Assembly (NCBI RefSeq): GCF_009910675.1
Contig: NZ_RSEJ01000015.1
Location: 1 to 64,000 of the forward strand
Direction: 5' to 3'
From: Photobacterium alginatilyticum
GTDB lineage: Bacteria; Pseudomonadota; Gammaproteobacteria; Enterobacterales; Vibrionaceae
Length of the DNA stretch: 64,000 nt
The position numbers and the translations under genes were made by a program. The notes beneath the pieces are model-generated. The model ran no database searches, was not told where the DNA came from, and saw only the letters and a list, made by a program, of their open reading frames with translations. Shown here one piece after another: positions 36,111 through 45,231 of this stretch (the stretch's first letter is position 1; every line of letters starts with the position of its first letter).

Positions 36111-37864
36111 TAGAAAAGTTCCTCTCTGCGCTCTGAAAAGAAACCTTGCGGCCAACGAGACTTAAATTCACCATCTTCGTCTATTTCAATCTTCTTGACA
36201 GCAACACCTTCACTCGATGGCTCTATGTACATAATAGAAACATCTGATGAACGAACTGGCTTAATGCCTTCAGGTAATTCGCCATCCGTTGTCTCGCGAA
36301 TACGGCGGAGAAGCCTTAAAATTAGATGTTCACTATGTGTTTCAATGAGATAAGATACTTTATCATTAGCTTGAGTAAGTAAATCCCCTATCGCAACCTG
36401 AATTCGAGGATGCACATGTAGCTCAGGCTGTTCACAAGCTATTATTCCCTTTTTCTGTGTAAATGTAGCCACTACCAAAGGCATCAATTGCGAAACACCT
36501 ACTCCCACCTCTGCTGGTGTAACCTCTATTTTATTATTCAAATCCCAGAGAATATTTTTATTAATTACATTTACTTCATCTACTTCCTTTATTTGCTCTG
36601 TATTATTTGTATTCCTCGGGATCAAGTGTTCTACTTGGTCTTTAAGAACGTCATATGAGAATTCTTTTGAGATCACTTTAACTTCAGCGTATTTTTTTTC
36701 AGTTTTTAATGCTATTCCATAACCTAAATCCAATTTATCCTTTCTTGCTATCCATTCATTAATAATAATGAGGTTTTTTGTATTTGAAAAAGAAAGAGAA
36801 TCCCATGCAGCTCGCCCATTATACCAGTCGCCAGCTTCAGGATGAGGATTTGGTTGAAATAAAACATCTGGAATATCCCTTAATGGACCGATACAAAGAC
36901 TATCATTAAGTAGATTCAATAAATCATCTAGCGGTCTTACAAAACACTCACTTAGCAACTCGTTAACATATCGCTCATCATCTATTTCTAGATGTAAAAA
37001 GTCCTTTTTATCTTCATCTATTGACCAATCTGTTTTCATTTTCGCTTGGAGTTTAGGTAATGCACCAGTAGAACCATGAAATCCAATAGGCACATGAGCA
37101 AGCCTATAACCATCACAAAAAATGCTATATTTCTCAATATTAGAAAAACCAACACGTAAATGATTCATGAGTTGATGAAGAGAACTCACAGAGTTATTAT
37201 CATCTGTTTTGAAGTTAAGGTGTTCTTTTTCAAAGTTAGAACTCATCATTTCCTTTTCATATACTGCACTGTGCATACAGTCTGCAATAGAGGAGCATCC
37301 TTCTAACCATTCAGAATTTGATAGTGGTATAAGAGCTGGATGAAGGTAATTCAGCATTGAAATGGATGCATTTCGAAGTGATGAGCTACAATCCAACTCA
37401 CCCAGAAATGTATCACTTATCCAATAGCGGCACTTCCTAACATAAGCAGTGTGCTCAAAATCAGACCAAGCAATTTCAAGTTCAATAGTACGCTTACCAT
37501 ATTCAACAATCTCTGTATCAAGCGCAAAACGAACATCTAAATCAAGGTCTTCCACATAATCAAAATAGCCAGAACCAAATGTTTCGCCCACTTCATACTC
37601 AATCTTTATTACTATTGGCTTTGATAAATTTCTACCATGAACAAGATTCTTAAAACCACCAACAAACTTATTACCCAAGGCTTCCAAACGCAACGGGTTA
37701 CATTGACCTTTTTCGAGGACCTGTTGCAAATAAAACAGCGCCATCAGCACTGTGCTTTTGCCAACACTGTTTGGTCCAAAAAGTAGAGTCACTGGCGCAA
37801 ACTCAATCGTTTGCGTTTCTTTAAACGAACGGAAATTGGTAAGAGATAACTTGGTGATTCTCAT
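36110..37864 (-). CDS. AAA/ABC-type ATPase, DUF3696 family
   Basis: A 584-residue OLD/SMC-like ATPase. Walker A GPNSVGKS at 30-37, an ABC-signature-like GVGVSQLMPLVVA, Walker B IIACEQPELHVHP, and an H-loop ETHSEHLILRLLRRIRE. The C-terminus SRWPQGFFSERREELF is characteristic of DUF3696 proteins, which are common in defence islands. A long insert between the Walker motifs is the usual place for sensing. It starts six bases after the nucleotidase stop and overlaps the PLD-like gene. It probably powers or gates the partner in response to a phage or DNA signal; this is inference. Confidence 0.85.
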   Translation of the reverse strand: MRITKLSLTNFRSFKETQTIEFAPVTLLFGPNSVGKSTVLMALFYLQQVLEKGQCNPLRLEALGNKFVGGFKNLVHGRNLSKPIVIKIEYEVGETFGSGYFDYVEDLDLDVRFALDTEIVEYGKRTIELEIAWSDFEHTAYVRKCRYWISDTFLGELDCSSSLRNASISMLNYLHPALIPLSNSEWLEGCSSIADCMHSAVYEKEMMSSNFEKEHLNFKTDDNNSVSSLHQLMNHLRVGFSNIEKYSIFCDGYRLAHVPIGFHGSTGALPKLQAKMKTDWSIDEDKKDFLHLEIDDERYVNELLSECFVRPLDDLLNLLNDSLCIGPLRDIPDVLFQPNPHPEAGDWYNGRAAWDSLSFSNTKNLIIINEWIARKDKLDLGYGIALKTEKKYAEVKVISKEFSYDVLKDQVEHLIPRNTNNTEQIKEVDEVNVINKNILWDLNNKIEVTPAEVGVGVSQLMPLVVATFTQKKGIIACEQPELHVHPRIQVAIGDLLTQANDKVSYLIETHSEHLILRLLRRIRETTDGELPEGIKPVRSSDVSIMYIEPSSEGVAVKKIEIDEDGEFKSRWPQGFFSERREELF

Positions 37865-37870
37865 AATTTA

Positions 37871-38842
37871 TTATTCTACTTTTTCGAGTTTATTTGATTC
37901 TGCAAGGGCTGAAGTGCTCAGGTATGGTACTTTCCCTGATGGAACAAGGTTAGCTGCTGAATTCAAGTGTACATCTTGGTCATCAAAGAAAATGTGTGGT
38001 CTAAACGCTTTTAATACTTTGGTTTTCTCTACGCCACCTAAAAAAAAGGCTTCATCAACGTAAACACCCCAATGGCGTAATGTCTTTATTACACGCATTT
38101 CTGATGGGCTATTACGCGCAGTGACTAGAGCAATACGAACTGGTGAATACTCAACACGAATTGGAAGCCGATCTTGCAACTTAGATAGTTTCTTCAGAAA
38201 GCTGGCATATGGCCCTTCTTCCATAGGAATGTCTTGCTTTGCATCCTCTTGAGCATGAAACTCTGCCATTCCTTGTGTTTTGTATACAAGCTCACTCTCA
38301 TCTGAAAAAAGAACAGCATCTCCATCAAAGGCGATTCTAACTTGTCCTTCTGGAATTTCAGGCGCGTCGGCAGGCGGCTCTTTGAGTATTGCCGCTGCAC
38401 AGAGTTTGGAGTCGATAACCTGTTGTGCATCTTCAACGTTAGTAGTGAGAAACAGATCTACTTCAAAGGCATCTAAATAGTCGGCTACAGACTCTCCAGC
38501 AGTAAATGCTGAACGAGTCATATTGAGCTTATCGTAACGAATGGTATTGAGTATGCGCAATCCAGTATCTGGACTATTGCGTGACATGACTACCACTTCA
38601 ACCAATGGACCGTCATCTCGTTGATACTGGTTGAGATCTAGTAAAGCCTTTACTAGATGCCAACCTGTACCGGGGTCAAGCGGCGTGTTCTCATGCTCAA
38701 GCATAAAATCACGATAGGCTTCAATGGCTGTATCAGGATCTGATTTACGTGTTTCACGGAAGATCTTGTCAGACTCAGCCATGTCATAGAGGGCGGTTGC
38801 GCTAATTCCAATCACTAATGTATTTATTAAATCCAATGGCAT
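37871..38842 (-). CDS. Cytosolic 5'-nucleotidase (cN-I type)
   Basis: A 323-residue protein of the NT5C1/cN-I family, which dephosphorylates nucleoside monophosphates such as AMP or dNMPs. Visible are the haloacid-dehalogenase-like motif IAFDGDAVLFSDESE at 170-184, SRNSPDTGLRILNTI, and VEKTKVLKAFRPHIFFDDQD (the second metal motif). The family occurs sporadically in bacteria, often beside restriction systems. AAGGAG lies nine bases ahead of the ATG. It lies 27 bp after hsdS and six bp before the ATPase gene in one apparent operon. It could deplete nucleotides or degrade a nucleotide signal; the role is unproven. Confidence 0.85.
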   Translation of the reverse strand: MPLDLINTLVIGISATALYDMAESDKIFRETRKSDPDTAIEAYRDFMLEHENTPLDPGTGWHLVKALLDLNQYQRDDGPLVEVVVMSRNSPDTGLRILNTIRYDKLNMTRSAFTAGESVADYLDAFEVDLFLTTNVEDAQQVIDSKLCAAAILKEPPADAPEIPEGQVRIAFDGDAVLFSDESELVYKTQGMAEFHAQEDAKQDIPMEEGPYASFLKKLSKLQDRLPIRVEYSPVRIALVTARNSPSEMRVIKTLRHWGVYVDEAFFLGGVEKTKVLKAFRPHIFFDDQDVHLNSAANLVPSGKVPYLSTSALAESNKLEKVE

Positions 38843-38869
38843 AAACTAGCGCTCCTTGTTGGTTAATTT

Positions 38870-40033
38870 TTATAGCTCACCTGCGAAAGCTTTTTGGGAT
38901 AAAGACCCAAATAATACATTGAGTTCCTGTGAATTCATCTTTTGTTTGGTCGATGCAAATTTTTCTGATGCTGCAACAAATCGGTTAACCACACCATCAC
39001 TTGGAATGGGAACTTCTATATTCCCGACGATAGTTTTGTTCAAATTCGGCATTGTCGCACCTTGTGACTCAGAAATAAGGTGATCCTTTACCGCCTGACT
39101 TGTTAACACGCTATATAAGTAATCAGAAAAAAATCCATTCTTTTTCGGACGAATATATAAACTTCCTGTTCCACAAAACAGGTCACCATGATGTGCTCTA
39201 ATAACAGCGCATCGCCCCATTTCACCACGTCTTCCCATCACAATATCCCCATCCTGTAAATGATATTGTGACAAAGATAAAAATTTATCTTTCGATAGCG
39301 TCAAATCATCATTGGGTCTAAGTTTTCCATCCACAATGTGAGTTGGGTTAATTAGAGGAATACCTCCAGTTATATAATCCTCTTTGTGCAGTTGAGAGCC
39401 AAAAGGGCCAATTTGAATTTTGGCTAAATCTTTTAAAGCTCTAACTTCCCAGCCCTTCGGATTCGTCACCGGATCACCAAACATATCCAAAAACACGCTA
39501 CGCAAAAATTCATCTGCTAGATCAATAGCTTGCTTGCGTTTTTGGCGAATCGCATCAGCTTTGTCCAAAATCGCTACAACACGTTTTTGTTCTTCTAATG
39601 GAGGAAGTGGGATTTCATGCTCCCAAAATACCTTCATCGATACACGGGGCATTTTCGCCCCAGCAACTTGATCACTAATCCAACTAACAAAGCGATTTGA
39701 ACGTAAATAATAAGTCAGATATTTACGATCTAACCTCTTTTGATCAGGAAGCATAGGAACGAGTTCAGTTGTAGCGACTCCTTGTTCGTCAGGTAATACG
39801 ACCTTATTTAGGTATGGACGAAGTTTTGAATACAATACATGACGTTCATCAAACCAATGCGTAGAAGAACCAGCTTCTTCTACAGGAGCATATAGCTTGT
39901 CTATAACTTTACCCGACTGCGATTCCACTTTGTCTAGATTCAATTGCCAAACTGTTGAGCTATCTTTAATTATGGGCGACTTGATTGGCTTAGACGGTGC
40001 TACATCCCCTAGTTTCACTAAAGGCCAACTCAT
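38870..40033 (-). CDS. hsdS: Type I restriction-modification specificity subunit HsdS
   Basis: A 387-residue HsdS with two target-recognition domains, each closed by a conserved helix: [20 protein letters not shown] at about 135-155 and VEVPIPSDG...[12 protein letters not shown] near the C-terminus. It determines the bipartite DNA sequence recognised by the complex. The second half starts [20 protein letters not shown]. The start codon overlaps the hsdM stop by four bases (ATGA), the usual coupling. The second closing helix is shorter than the first, which is normal variation. Confidence 0.92.
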   Translation of the reverse strand: MSWPLVKLGDVAPSKPIKSPIIKDSSTVWQLNLDKVESQSGKVIDKLYAPVEEAGSSTHWFDERHVLYSKLRPYLNKVVLPDEQGVATTELVPMLPDQKRLDRKYLTYYLRSNRFVSWISDQVAGAKMPRVSMKVFWEHEIPLPPLEEQKRVVAILDKADAIRQKRKQAIDLADEFLRSVFLDMFGDPVTNPKGWEVRALKDLAKIQIGPFGSQLHKEDYITGGIPLINPTHIVDGKLRPNDDLTLSKDKFLSLSQYHLQDGDIVMGRRGEMGRCAVIRAHHGDLFCGTGSLYIRPKKNGFFSDYLYSVLTSQAVKDHLISESQGATMPNLNKTIVGNIEVPIPSDGVVNRFVAASEKFASTKQKMNSQELNVLFGSLSQKAFAGEL

Positions 40034-41604
40034 AGCATCTCCTCCAGCTCTTTAAGCTCAGATTGCATGGCATTTTCTAAATCCATCAACTGCTTGAGGA
40101 GTACTTTAGGGTCTTCGTATTGTTCTGCTTCATACACGACTTCTTTATAGCGATTGATAGATAAGTCGTATTTATTGGCTTTAATGTCCGATGCATCAAC
40201 CAAGAAAGCTTTTCTGGTTTTGTCTGCCCATTCTTCAGTTGAAGCGTTGTTGAGCACTGCATCTTGGTACGCTTTGTACTGCTGTACTAAATCTGGTAAG
40301 TCATTATCTTTAATTGGGGTACGTTTATCGTCTAGCGAATAGCCATCAGCCTGCACATTGTAAAACCATACTTTGTCGGTGCTGCCGCCTTTTGTGAAAA
40401 TCAAAATAGCAGTAGATACCCCAGCATAAGGCTTAAACACTCCACTCGGAAGTGAAATCACCGCTTCTAATTGATTATTCTCGACAAGGTATTTACGCAG
40501 GGTTTGGTGCGCTTTGGATGAACCAAATAACACACCATCAGGCACAATTGTCGCACTGCGGCCACCGACTTTGAGCATGCGCTGAATCAGTGCTACAAAC
40601 AACAATTCAGTCTTTTTGGTTTTCACTACTTTTAGAATCGCAGGGTCAACATCTTCTTCGTCTAAACTGCCTTTAAATGGCGGGTTGGCTAGGATAATGT
40701 CAAAGCCTTCTTTCGCCTCGCTTGGGAACTTATCAACAAAGCTTTGGCTTAGGGTGTCTTGGTAGTGAATGTCTGGCTCTTTTACACCGTGCATCACTAA
40801 ATTCATAGCGGCAACACGTAGCATCGTGGAGTCGAAATCAAAGCCGTGGAACATATCGTGGTCGATGTGGGCACGGTTCTCGATTAAGTCACCCGAATAG
40901 AGGGTATTGAACATTGACTTGCCTTCACTATCTAGCATTGGCTTACCTTCTGTATCAAATAGCTGCTCTTGCTCAATCCCTTCAGGGGAAGAGTATTTCT
41001 CTAGCAGATATTCGTAAGTGGTAGAAAGGAAGCCACCTGTTCCACACGCAGGATCACAGATGCGGTGGGTTTCTTCAACATCCAACATTTCTACCATGGC
41101 ACGGATAATATGGCGTGGTGTACGGAATTGGCCGTTAATACCAGCAGTGGTCAATTTGGAAAGCAGGTATTCGTACAGGTCACCTTTTACATCTTTGTTT
41201 TCTAGAGGTAAACCACTGACCAGCTCAACCGCTTTCACCAGTAACGACTGTTTTTGGATCATAAGCTGAGCGTCTTTCATGAACTCAGCAAACAGCGTGC
41301 CTTCACCCGCTAGTGTGGTAAAGTGTGGGAATAGATCATCTTTTACTAATGGGTAAAGCTGCTCTGCCCCTAGGTGGCGGAAGTTCTCCCAACGAATGTG
41401 TTGCTCATCATCTTTAAAGCGGCGATTAAAAGGTTTACCTGTCCGGGCGCTACGCTTTTCATCGCTTCGCTCGTTCATATCCAGCATTCGGGCATACATT
41501 AGGAAGGTGATCTGTTCAACGACGGTAAGCGGGTTAGTGATGCCGCCTGTCCAAAATTCTTCCCAAAGTTTGTCGATTTTGCTTTTCAATGCACCTGTGA
41601 TCAT
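40030..41604 (-). CDS. hsdM: Type I restriction-modification DNA methyltransferase HsdM
   Basis: A 524-residue N6-adenine methyltransferase. The SAM-binding motif DPACGTGGF is at 184-192 and the catalytic NPPF at 307-310. The N-terminal helical domain (residues 1-150) and C-terminal HsdS-contact region are present, so it appears intact. It forms the M2S complex with HsdS and joins HsdR for restriction. It is separated from hsdR by 116 bp containing a 20-base perfect palindrome. Confidence 0.95.
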   Translation of the reverse strand: MITGALKSKIDKLWEEFWTGGITNPLTVVEQITFLMYARMLDMNERSDEKRSARTGKPFNRRFKDDEQHIRWENFRHLGAEQLYPLVKDDLFPHFTTLAGEGTLFAEFMKDAQLMIQKQSLLVKAVELVSGLPLENKDVKGDLYEYLLSKLTTAGINGQFRTPRHIIRAMVEMLDVEETHRICDPACGTGGFLSTTYEYLLEKYSSPEGIEQEQLFDTEGKPMLDSEGKSMFNTLYSGDLIENRAHIDHDMFHGFDFDSTMLRVAAMNLVMHGVKEPDIHYQDTLSQSFVDKFPSEAKEGFDIILANPPFKGSLDEEDVDPAILKVVKTKKTELLFVALIQRMLKVGGRSATIVPDGVLFGSSKAHQTLRKYLVENNQLEAVISLPSGVFKPYAGVSTAILIFTKGGSTDKVWFYNVQADGYSLDDKRTPIKDNDLPDLVQQYKAYQDAVLNNASTEEWADKTRKAFLVDASDIKANKYDLSINRYKEVVYEAEQYEDPKVLLKQLMDLENAMQSELKELEEML

Positions 41605-41662
41605 GTTGTTCTCTTTAGTCGTTGGTACTGCATATACAGTGATATTAAATCTTTTCTTCCCC

Positions 41663-41682
41663 CGCCTTATACGTATAAGGCG
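41663..41682. promoter_or_regulatory. 20-base perfect palindrome between hsdR and hsdM
   Basis: CGCCTTATACGTATAAGGCG equals its own reverse complement. It lies in the 116-bp gap ahead of hsdM and has no T-run on the minus strand. It may be an operator or a cruciform/hairpin that separates hsdM/hsdS expression from hsdR. Confidence 0.6.
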
Positions 41683-41720
41683 AAGTTAAGTGTAATGTTT
41701 CTAGAGTGTATGGAGTAGCA

Positions 41721-44700
41721 TTAGTTTACTGCTTTCTCAACACTTGCTTGTTTCTCACCCAGCCCAACACTAAAGCGTTTGACAAACTCCGCCACCACAT
41801 CGGCTTGGGCTTCGTTGAATACGCCATCTAAACCATCATCATGAATTTGGGTAAATGGTGCTTCATAGAGCTGCTCAATGTCGACTGAGCCGTAACGGCA
41901 CAGGTGGTTTTTCAGTAAGCCAATAAAACGCTGCTGCTTAGCGTTAATGTGAGTATGAATTTGCTGTATGAACACGGTAAATTCTTGCTCTATTGCTTTA
42001 GCATCCATTCCTACGATTGTACGTAAAATAAGATCCAATCCTGCGGTCGATTCCGGGAAAAACTCTTTCAATGTAGCCAAGTCCACATTTGGATTTTGAG
42101 TATGAACAAGCGCATTTAAGGTTTCTAAATCGGTTTCAGACACACTTTTTCCGCTGCGGATCTTTTGCAGTACATTGTTGCTTTCAAATAGCGGCACTAG
42201 GGTTTTTTCTACCTCTTGGCGATAGATTTGGTAATCCACCGTCACAATATCGGTTTTCACCTCAGTAGATTGGTATTCCGCTTCATCCTCTTTGATATCA
42301 AAGATTGGCGTTTGTGGCGGCAGTGGTGCAACCCCTTTATCACGTAAATGGATCACACTACGAAGTTGGCTTCTGCAATATTCCAAAGTTTGATGGTCCG
42401 CATCCTGCCAAAAGTTTTGCTGCTGAACCTGATTAATGGTTTTCGCTTTACTTCGTACTTCATTTAAGTGCATGGAAAGATGAGTCACTTTTTCCATAAT
42501 TGGCGCAGCCACCATCTCGACTTTGCTTGGCTGTAATAGCTTGGTGAGCTGCACTTCAGTAAATTGAAGATCCAGCCTTAACGCTTCGCTTTCACCAGTA
42601 ATATTACGCCACTGCATCAACGGAGCCATTTCAGTATAAAGTAACTGTTTAGTATCTGGTGCCATTTGATGTAGGCGCTTTTCATCACTCAGCTGAGCTT
42701 TGACCTGCCACTTATCGCGCACCGCTATGGTTTGGTCATTCAAAGTGTCAATATCAGCTTTGATCTCTGGAATAACAGCATCAAAAATATCTATTTCCGC
42801 TTTTTTCAACGCTTCTTCAGCTAGCTTCACTTTTGCTTCAAACACCTTTTGTGCCAGCGATTTACCTTGAGTAACATCTTCTTCATCAGGGTTTAGTTTG
42901 AAGAATTCAAAGTTATCCCAATGGTCGAAAATCAAGAAATGAGTTTTGTGTTGGCCATGTCCGTAAAGGTTTTCACAAAGACGAGTGCCACGCCCAACCA
43001 TCTGCCAGAACTTCACTTTTGATTTAATTGGCTTTGCGAACACGAGATTAACGCACTCTGGTACATCGATACCTGTATCCAGCATATCAACCGATACCGC
43101 AATGGTGACCTCATCTTTGTTATTTTCAGCACTCTTGAAGTTGTCAATTAACTCTTCAGCTCGTTCATACTTAGAGTGTATCACTCGGCAAAAATCCCCC
43201 CCCAAGTCTGGATACATCTCTTGAAATAGTTCTGCAATCAATTCCGCATGAGCGATATTTCGAGCAAATATAATCGATTTACCCGGCAATTGTTCATCTA
43301 CATCACGCAGCCCTTTTTCCATCAGATTGCGGATAATGGCACGGTTAGTATCTTTGTTAAATACGGCTTTATCCACCAACTTAGGATCAAAATCTAAAGT
43401 ATTTGGATCAATACCTTGTTCCTCTAGCTGACTGATTTGCTCATCGGTTAAGTCGTTACCTTTGATACCATCACGTAGGAACTTTGTGGTGTGTGACACA
43501 ACTCTGAATGGAACAAGATTGCCTTCTTCAATCGCTTGCTCTAACGGATAGTTTGCCGTAGGCATTTTGTAGTCACAGCCAAACAATTGGCTGGTTGAGC
43601 GAGAAATCATCTCAACAGGCGTTGCCGTTAAGCCCACTTGCAGTGCATCGAAGTACTTAAACAAATCACCGTATTTGTTATAGATAGAACGGTGTGATTC
43701 ATCGGCAATGATAAGGTCAAAGTAACCAACATCATACTCTTCGTAATGTTTAATCATACCCGGATAGGTTGCAATCACTATGCGTGCGTTTTTCGCTACT
43801 TCTTTCTTACTTTTTCCTTTGATATACAAAGGCTCTTTGGTGAATTCGTTAAAAGCATTTCCCGCTTGTTTTCGCAGCTCTTTACGGTCACATAGGAATA
43901 GCACGCGCTTCGCCCAACCAGCTTCAAGTAAGCGTTTGGATAATGCAATAGACACACGGGTTTTACCCGTACCTGTTGCCTGAACAATCAATGCCTTGCG
44001 ATGCTTATCACTGAAACGCTCACAAACGCGGGAGATGGTTTCGATTTGATACATACGACCAGCAACGTCGATATCAATTGGCGTTTGGTTTAGATCTTTT
44101 CGCAAGGTGCGCTGTTGAATCAGATATTGCAGGCTGTCTTTAGAGTAGTAACCATATAGCTTACGCGGTACATACCCTTGAGCATCGTCCCACATCCAAA
44201 TATCATAGCCATTGGTGTAGAAAATCACCGGGCGCTGGTCTGTCACTTTTTCTAGCGCGTCAGCGTAAAGTTTGGCTTGCTGTTGGCCTTCCCTTGCATC
44301 GCGGCGGGTTCGCTTAGCTTCAATTACAGCAAGCGGTTTGCCATTATCGTCCCAAAGTACATAGTCGCAGTAGCCCTTACCTGTTAAAGTCGGCTGACCG
44401 TCTACTTCATATTCTTTTGCAACTTGCTCGGTGCTTTCTTCATCGAGAGCAACATCCCAGCCTTCACTGCGAAGCTCTGAATCAATCAAGCGCTTGCGTG
44501 TTTCCGCTTCATTGAGATCAAAAGTATTTTTCAGCTTCGCGGTATTGGTTTTTAGCCTATCTGCACGTACTTGGTCTACTTCTTGTTTCAGCTTAGCTGC
44601 TGTTTGTTGTGCTTCGAGCTGTGCCTGTTGAGCAACTTCCAACTCTTCAAGTGCTTTTTGTAGTTGCTCACTATTCTCGACCAGTTTTTGCTGTAGCTGT

Positions 44701-45167
44701 TTATTCTTACGCTTAAATTCAACTTTACTTTCATCTTCACGCGGCGCATTTTCTGGTGCTTGATAGGCAGGGCAATCTTCAAGCTTACCGTCACCGTAAG
44801 CCATAAATAACCAACAGCCAATATAGTAAGATTCTTTAAGCAACCACAGAGCATCATGCTGATTCACATACCCTTCATGAGCGGCTTTGTTACCGCCACG
44901 ACGCACTGCATGAAACTTATCCAAAATGGCTTTATCCACCACTGAGGTAAATGCACCACTAGTGAGCTTGTCGTAAATATTTGCATTAGGTAGTACAGGT
45001 AAGCGAAGCTCGTGGTAGAGATAACCAACAACTTTCTCAACGTAACAGCGTAGCTTCACCATAGAGCTTTGCGGATCACTTACTGCATATGCTTCAGCGT
45101 AAGCACCAAGTTCAGCAAGGTTAGGCCATTGACTGCGTAAATGTTCAAAGTTCATCGATCTTTTCAC
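41721..45167 (-). CDS. hsdR: Type I restriction endonuclease subunit HsdR
   Basis: An 1148-residue DNA translocase-nuclease. Residues 10-130 look like a DUF4145 domain, then a coiled coil (150-215). The PD-(D/E)xK nuclease follows with Asp268 (YCDYVLWDD) and Glu283-Ala-Lys285. The SF2 helicase motor follows: Walker A ATGTGKT 397-403, DESH 489-492, and later QMVGRGTRLC. The C-terminal helical domain contacts the methylase. The GTG start at 45167 has AAGGAAG eight bases upstream. It lies 28 bp downstream of a -24/-12 promoter, so it is the first gene of the apparent operon. Confidence 0.94.
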   Translation of the reverse strand: MKRSMNFEHLRSQWPNLAELGAYAEAYAVSDPQSSMVKLRCYVEKVVGYLYHELRLPVLPNANIYDKLTSGAFTSVVDKAILDKFHAVRRGGNKAAHEGYVNQHDALWLLKESYYIGCWLFMAYGDGKLEDCPAYQAPENAPREDESKVEFKRKNKQLQQKLVENSEQLQKALEELEVAQQAQLEAQQTAAKLKQEVDQVRADRLKTNTAKLKNTFDLNEAETRKRLIDSELRSEGWDVALDEESTEQVAKEYEVDGQPTLTGKGYCDYVLWDDNGKPLAVIEAKRTRRDAREGQQQAKLYADALEKVTDQRPVIFYTNGYDIWMWDDAQGYVPRKLYGYYSKDSLQYLIQQRTLRKDLNQTPIDIDVAGRMYQIETISRVCERFSDKHRKALIVQATGTGKTRVSIALSKRLLEAGWAKRVLFLCDRKELRKQAGNAFNEFTKEPLYIKGKSKKEVAKNARIVIATYPGMIKHYEEYDVGYFDLIIADESHRSIYNKYGDLFKYFDALQVGLTATPVEMISRSTSQLFGCDYKMPTANYPLEQAIEEGNLVPFRVVSHTTKFLRDGIKGNDLTDEQISQLEEQGIDPNTLDFDPKLVDKAVFNKDTNRAIIRNLMEKGLRDVDEQLPGKSIIFARNIAHAELIAELFQEMYPDLGGDFCRVIHSKYERAEELIDNFKSAENNKDEVTIAVSVDMLDTGIDVPECVNLVFAKPIKSKVKFWQMVGRGTRLCENLYGHGQHKTHFLIFDHWDNFEFFKLNPDEEDVTQGKSLAQKVFEAKVKLAEEALKKAEIDIFDAVIPEIKADIDTLNDQTIAVRDKWQVKAQLSDEKRLHQMAPDTKQLLYTEMAPLMQWRNITGESEALRLDLQFTEVQLTKLLQPSKVEMVAAPIMEKVTHLSMHLNEVRSKAKTINQVQQQNFWQDADHQTLEYCRSQLRSVIHLRDKGVAPLPPQTPIFDIKEDEAEYQSTEVKTDIVTVDYQIYRQEVEKTLVPLFESNNVLQKIRSGKSVSETDLETLNALVHTQNPNVDLATLKEFFPESTAGLDLILRTIVGMDAKAIEQEFTVFIQQIHTHINAKQQRFIGLLKNHLCRYGSVDIEQLYEAPFTQIHDDGLDGVFNEAQADVVAEFVKRFSVGLGEKQASVEKAVN

Positions 45168-45194
45168 TCTTTCTGCTTCCTTACTTGGTTTTAA

Positions 45195-45211
45195 CGCAAC
45201 AGATATGCCAA
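45195..45211 (-). promoter_or_regulatory. Sigma-54 (-24/-12) promoter driving hsdR
   Basis: Reading the minus strand, TTGGCATATCTGTTGCG has GG and GC separated by ten bases, the invariant spacing of sigma-54 promoters, and matches the consensus TTGGCACG(N4)TTGC(A/T) at nearly every informative position. Transcription would start near 45184, just ahead of the hsdR ribosome site. The RtcR-like activator gene ends 20 bp upstream. Confidence 0.8.
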
Positions 45212-45231
45212 CTTGAGAAAAACAATCTACC

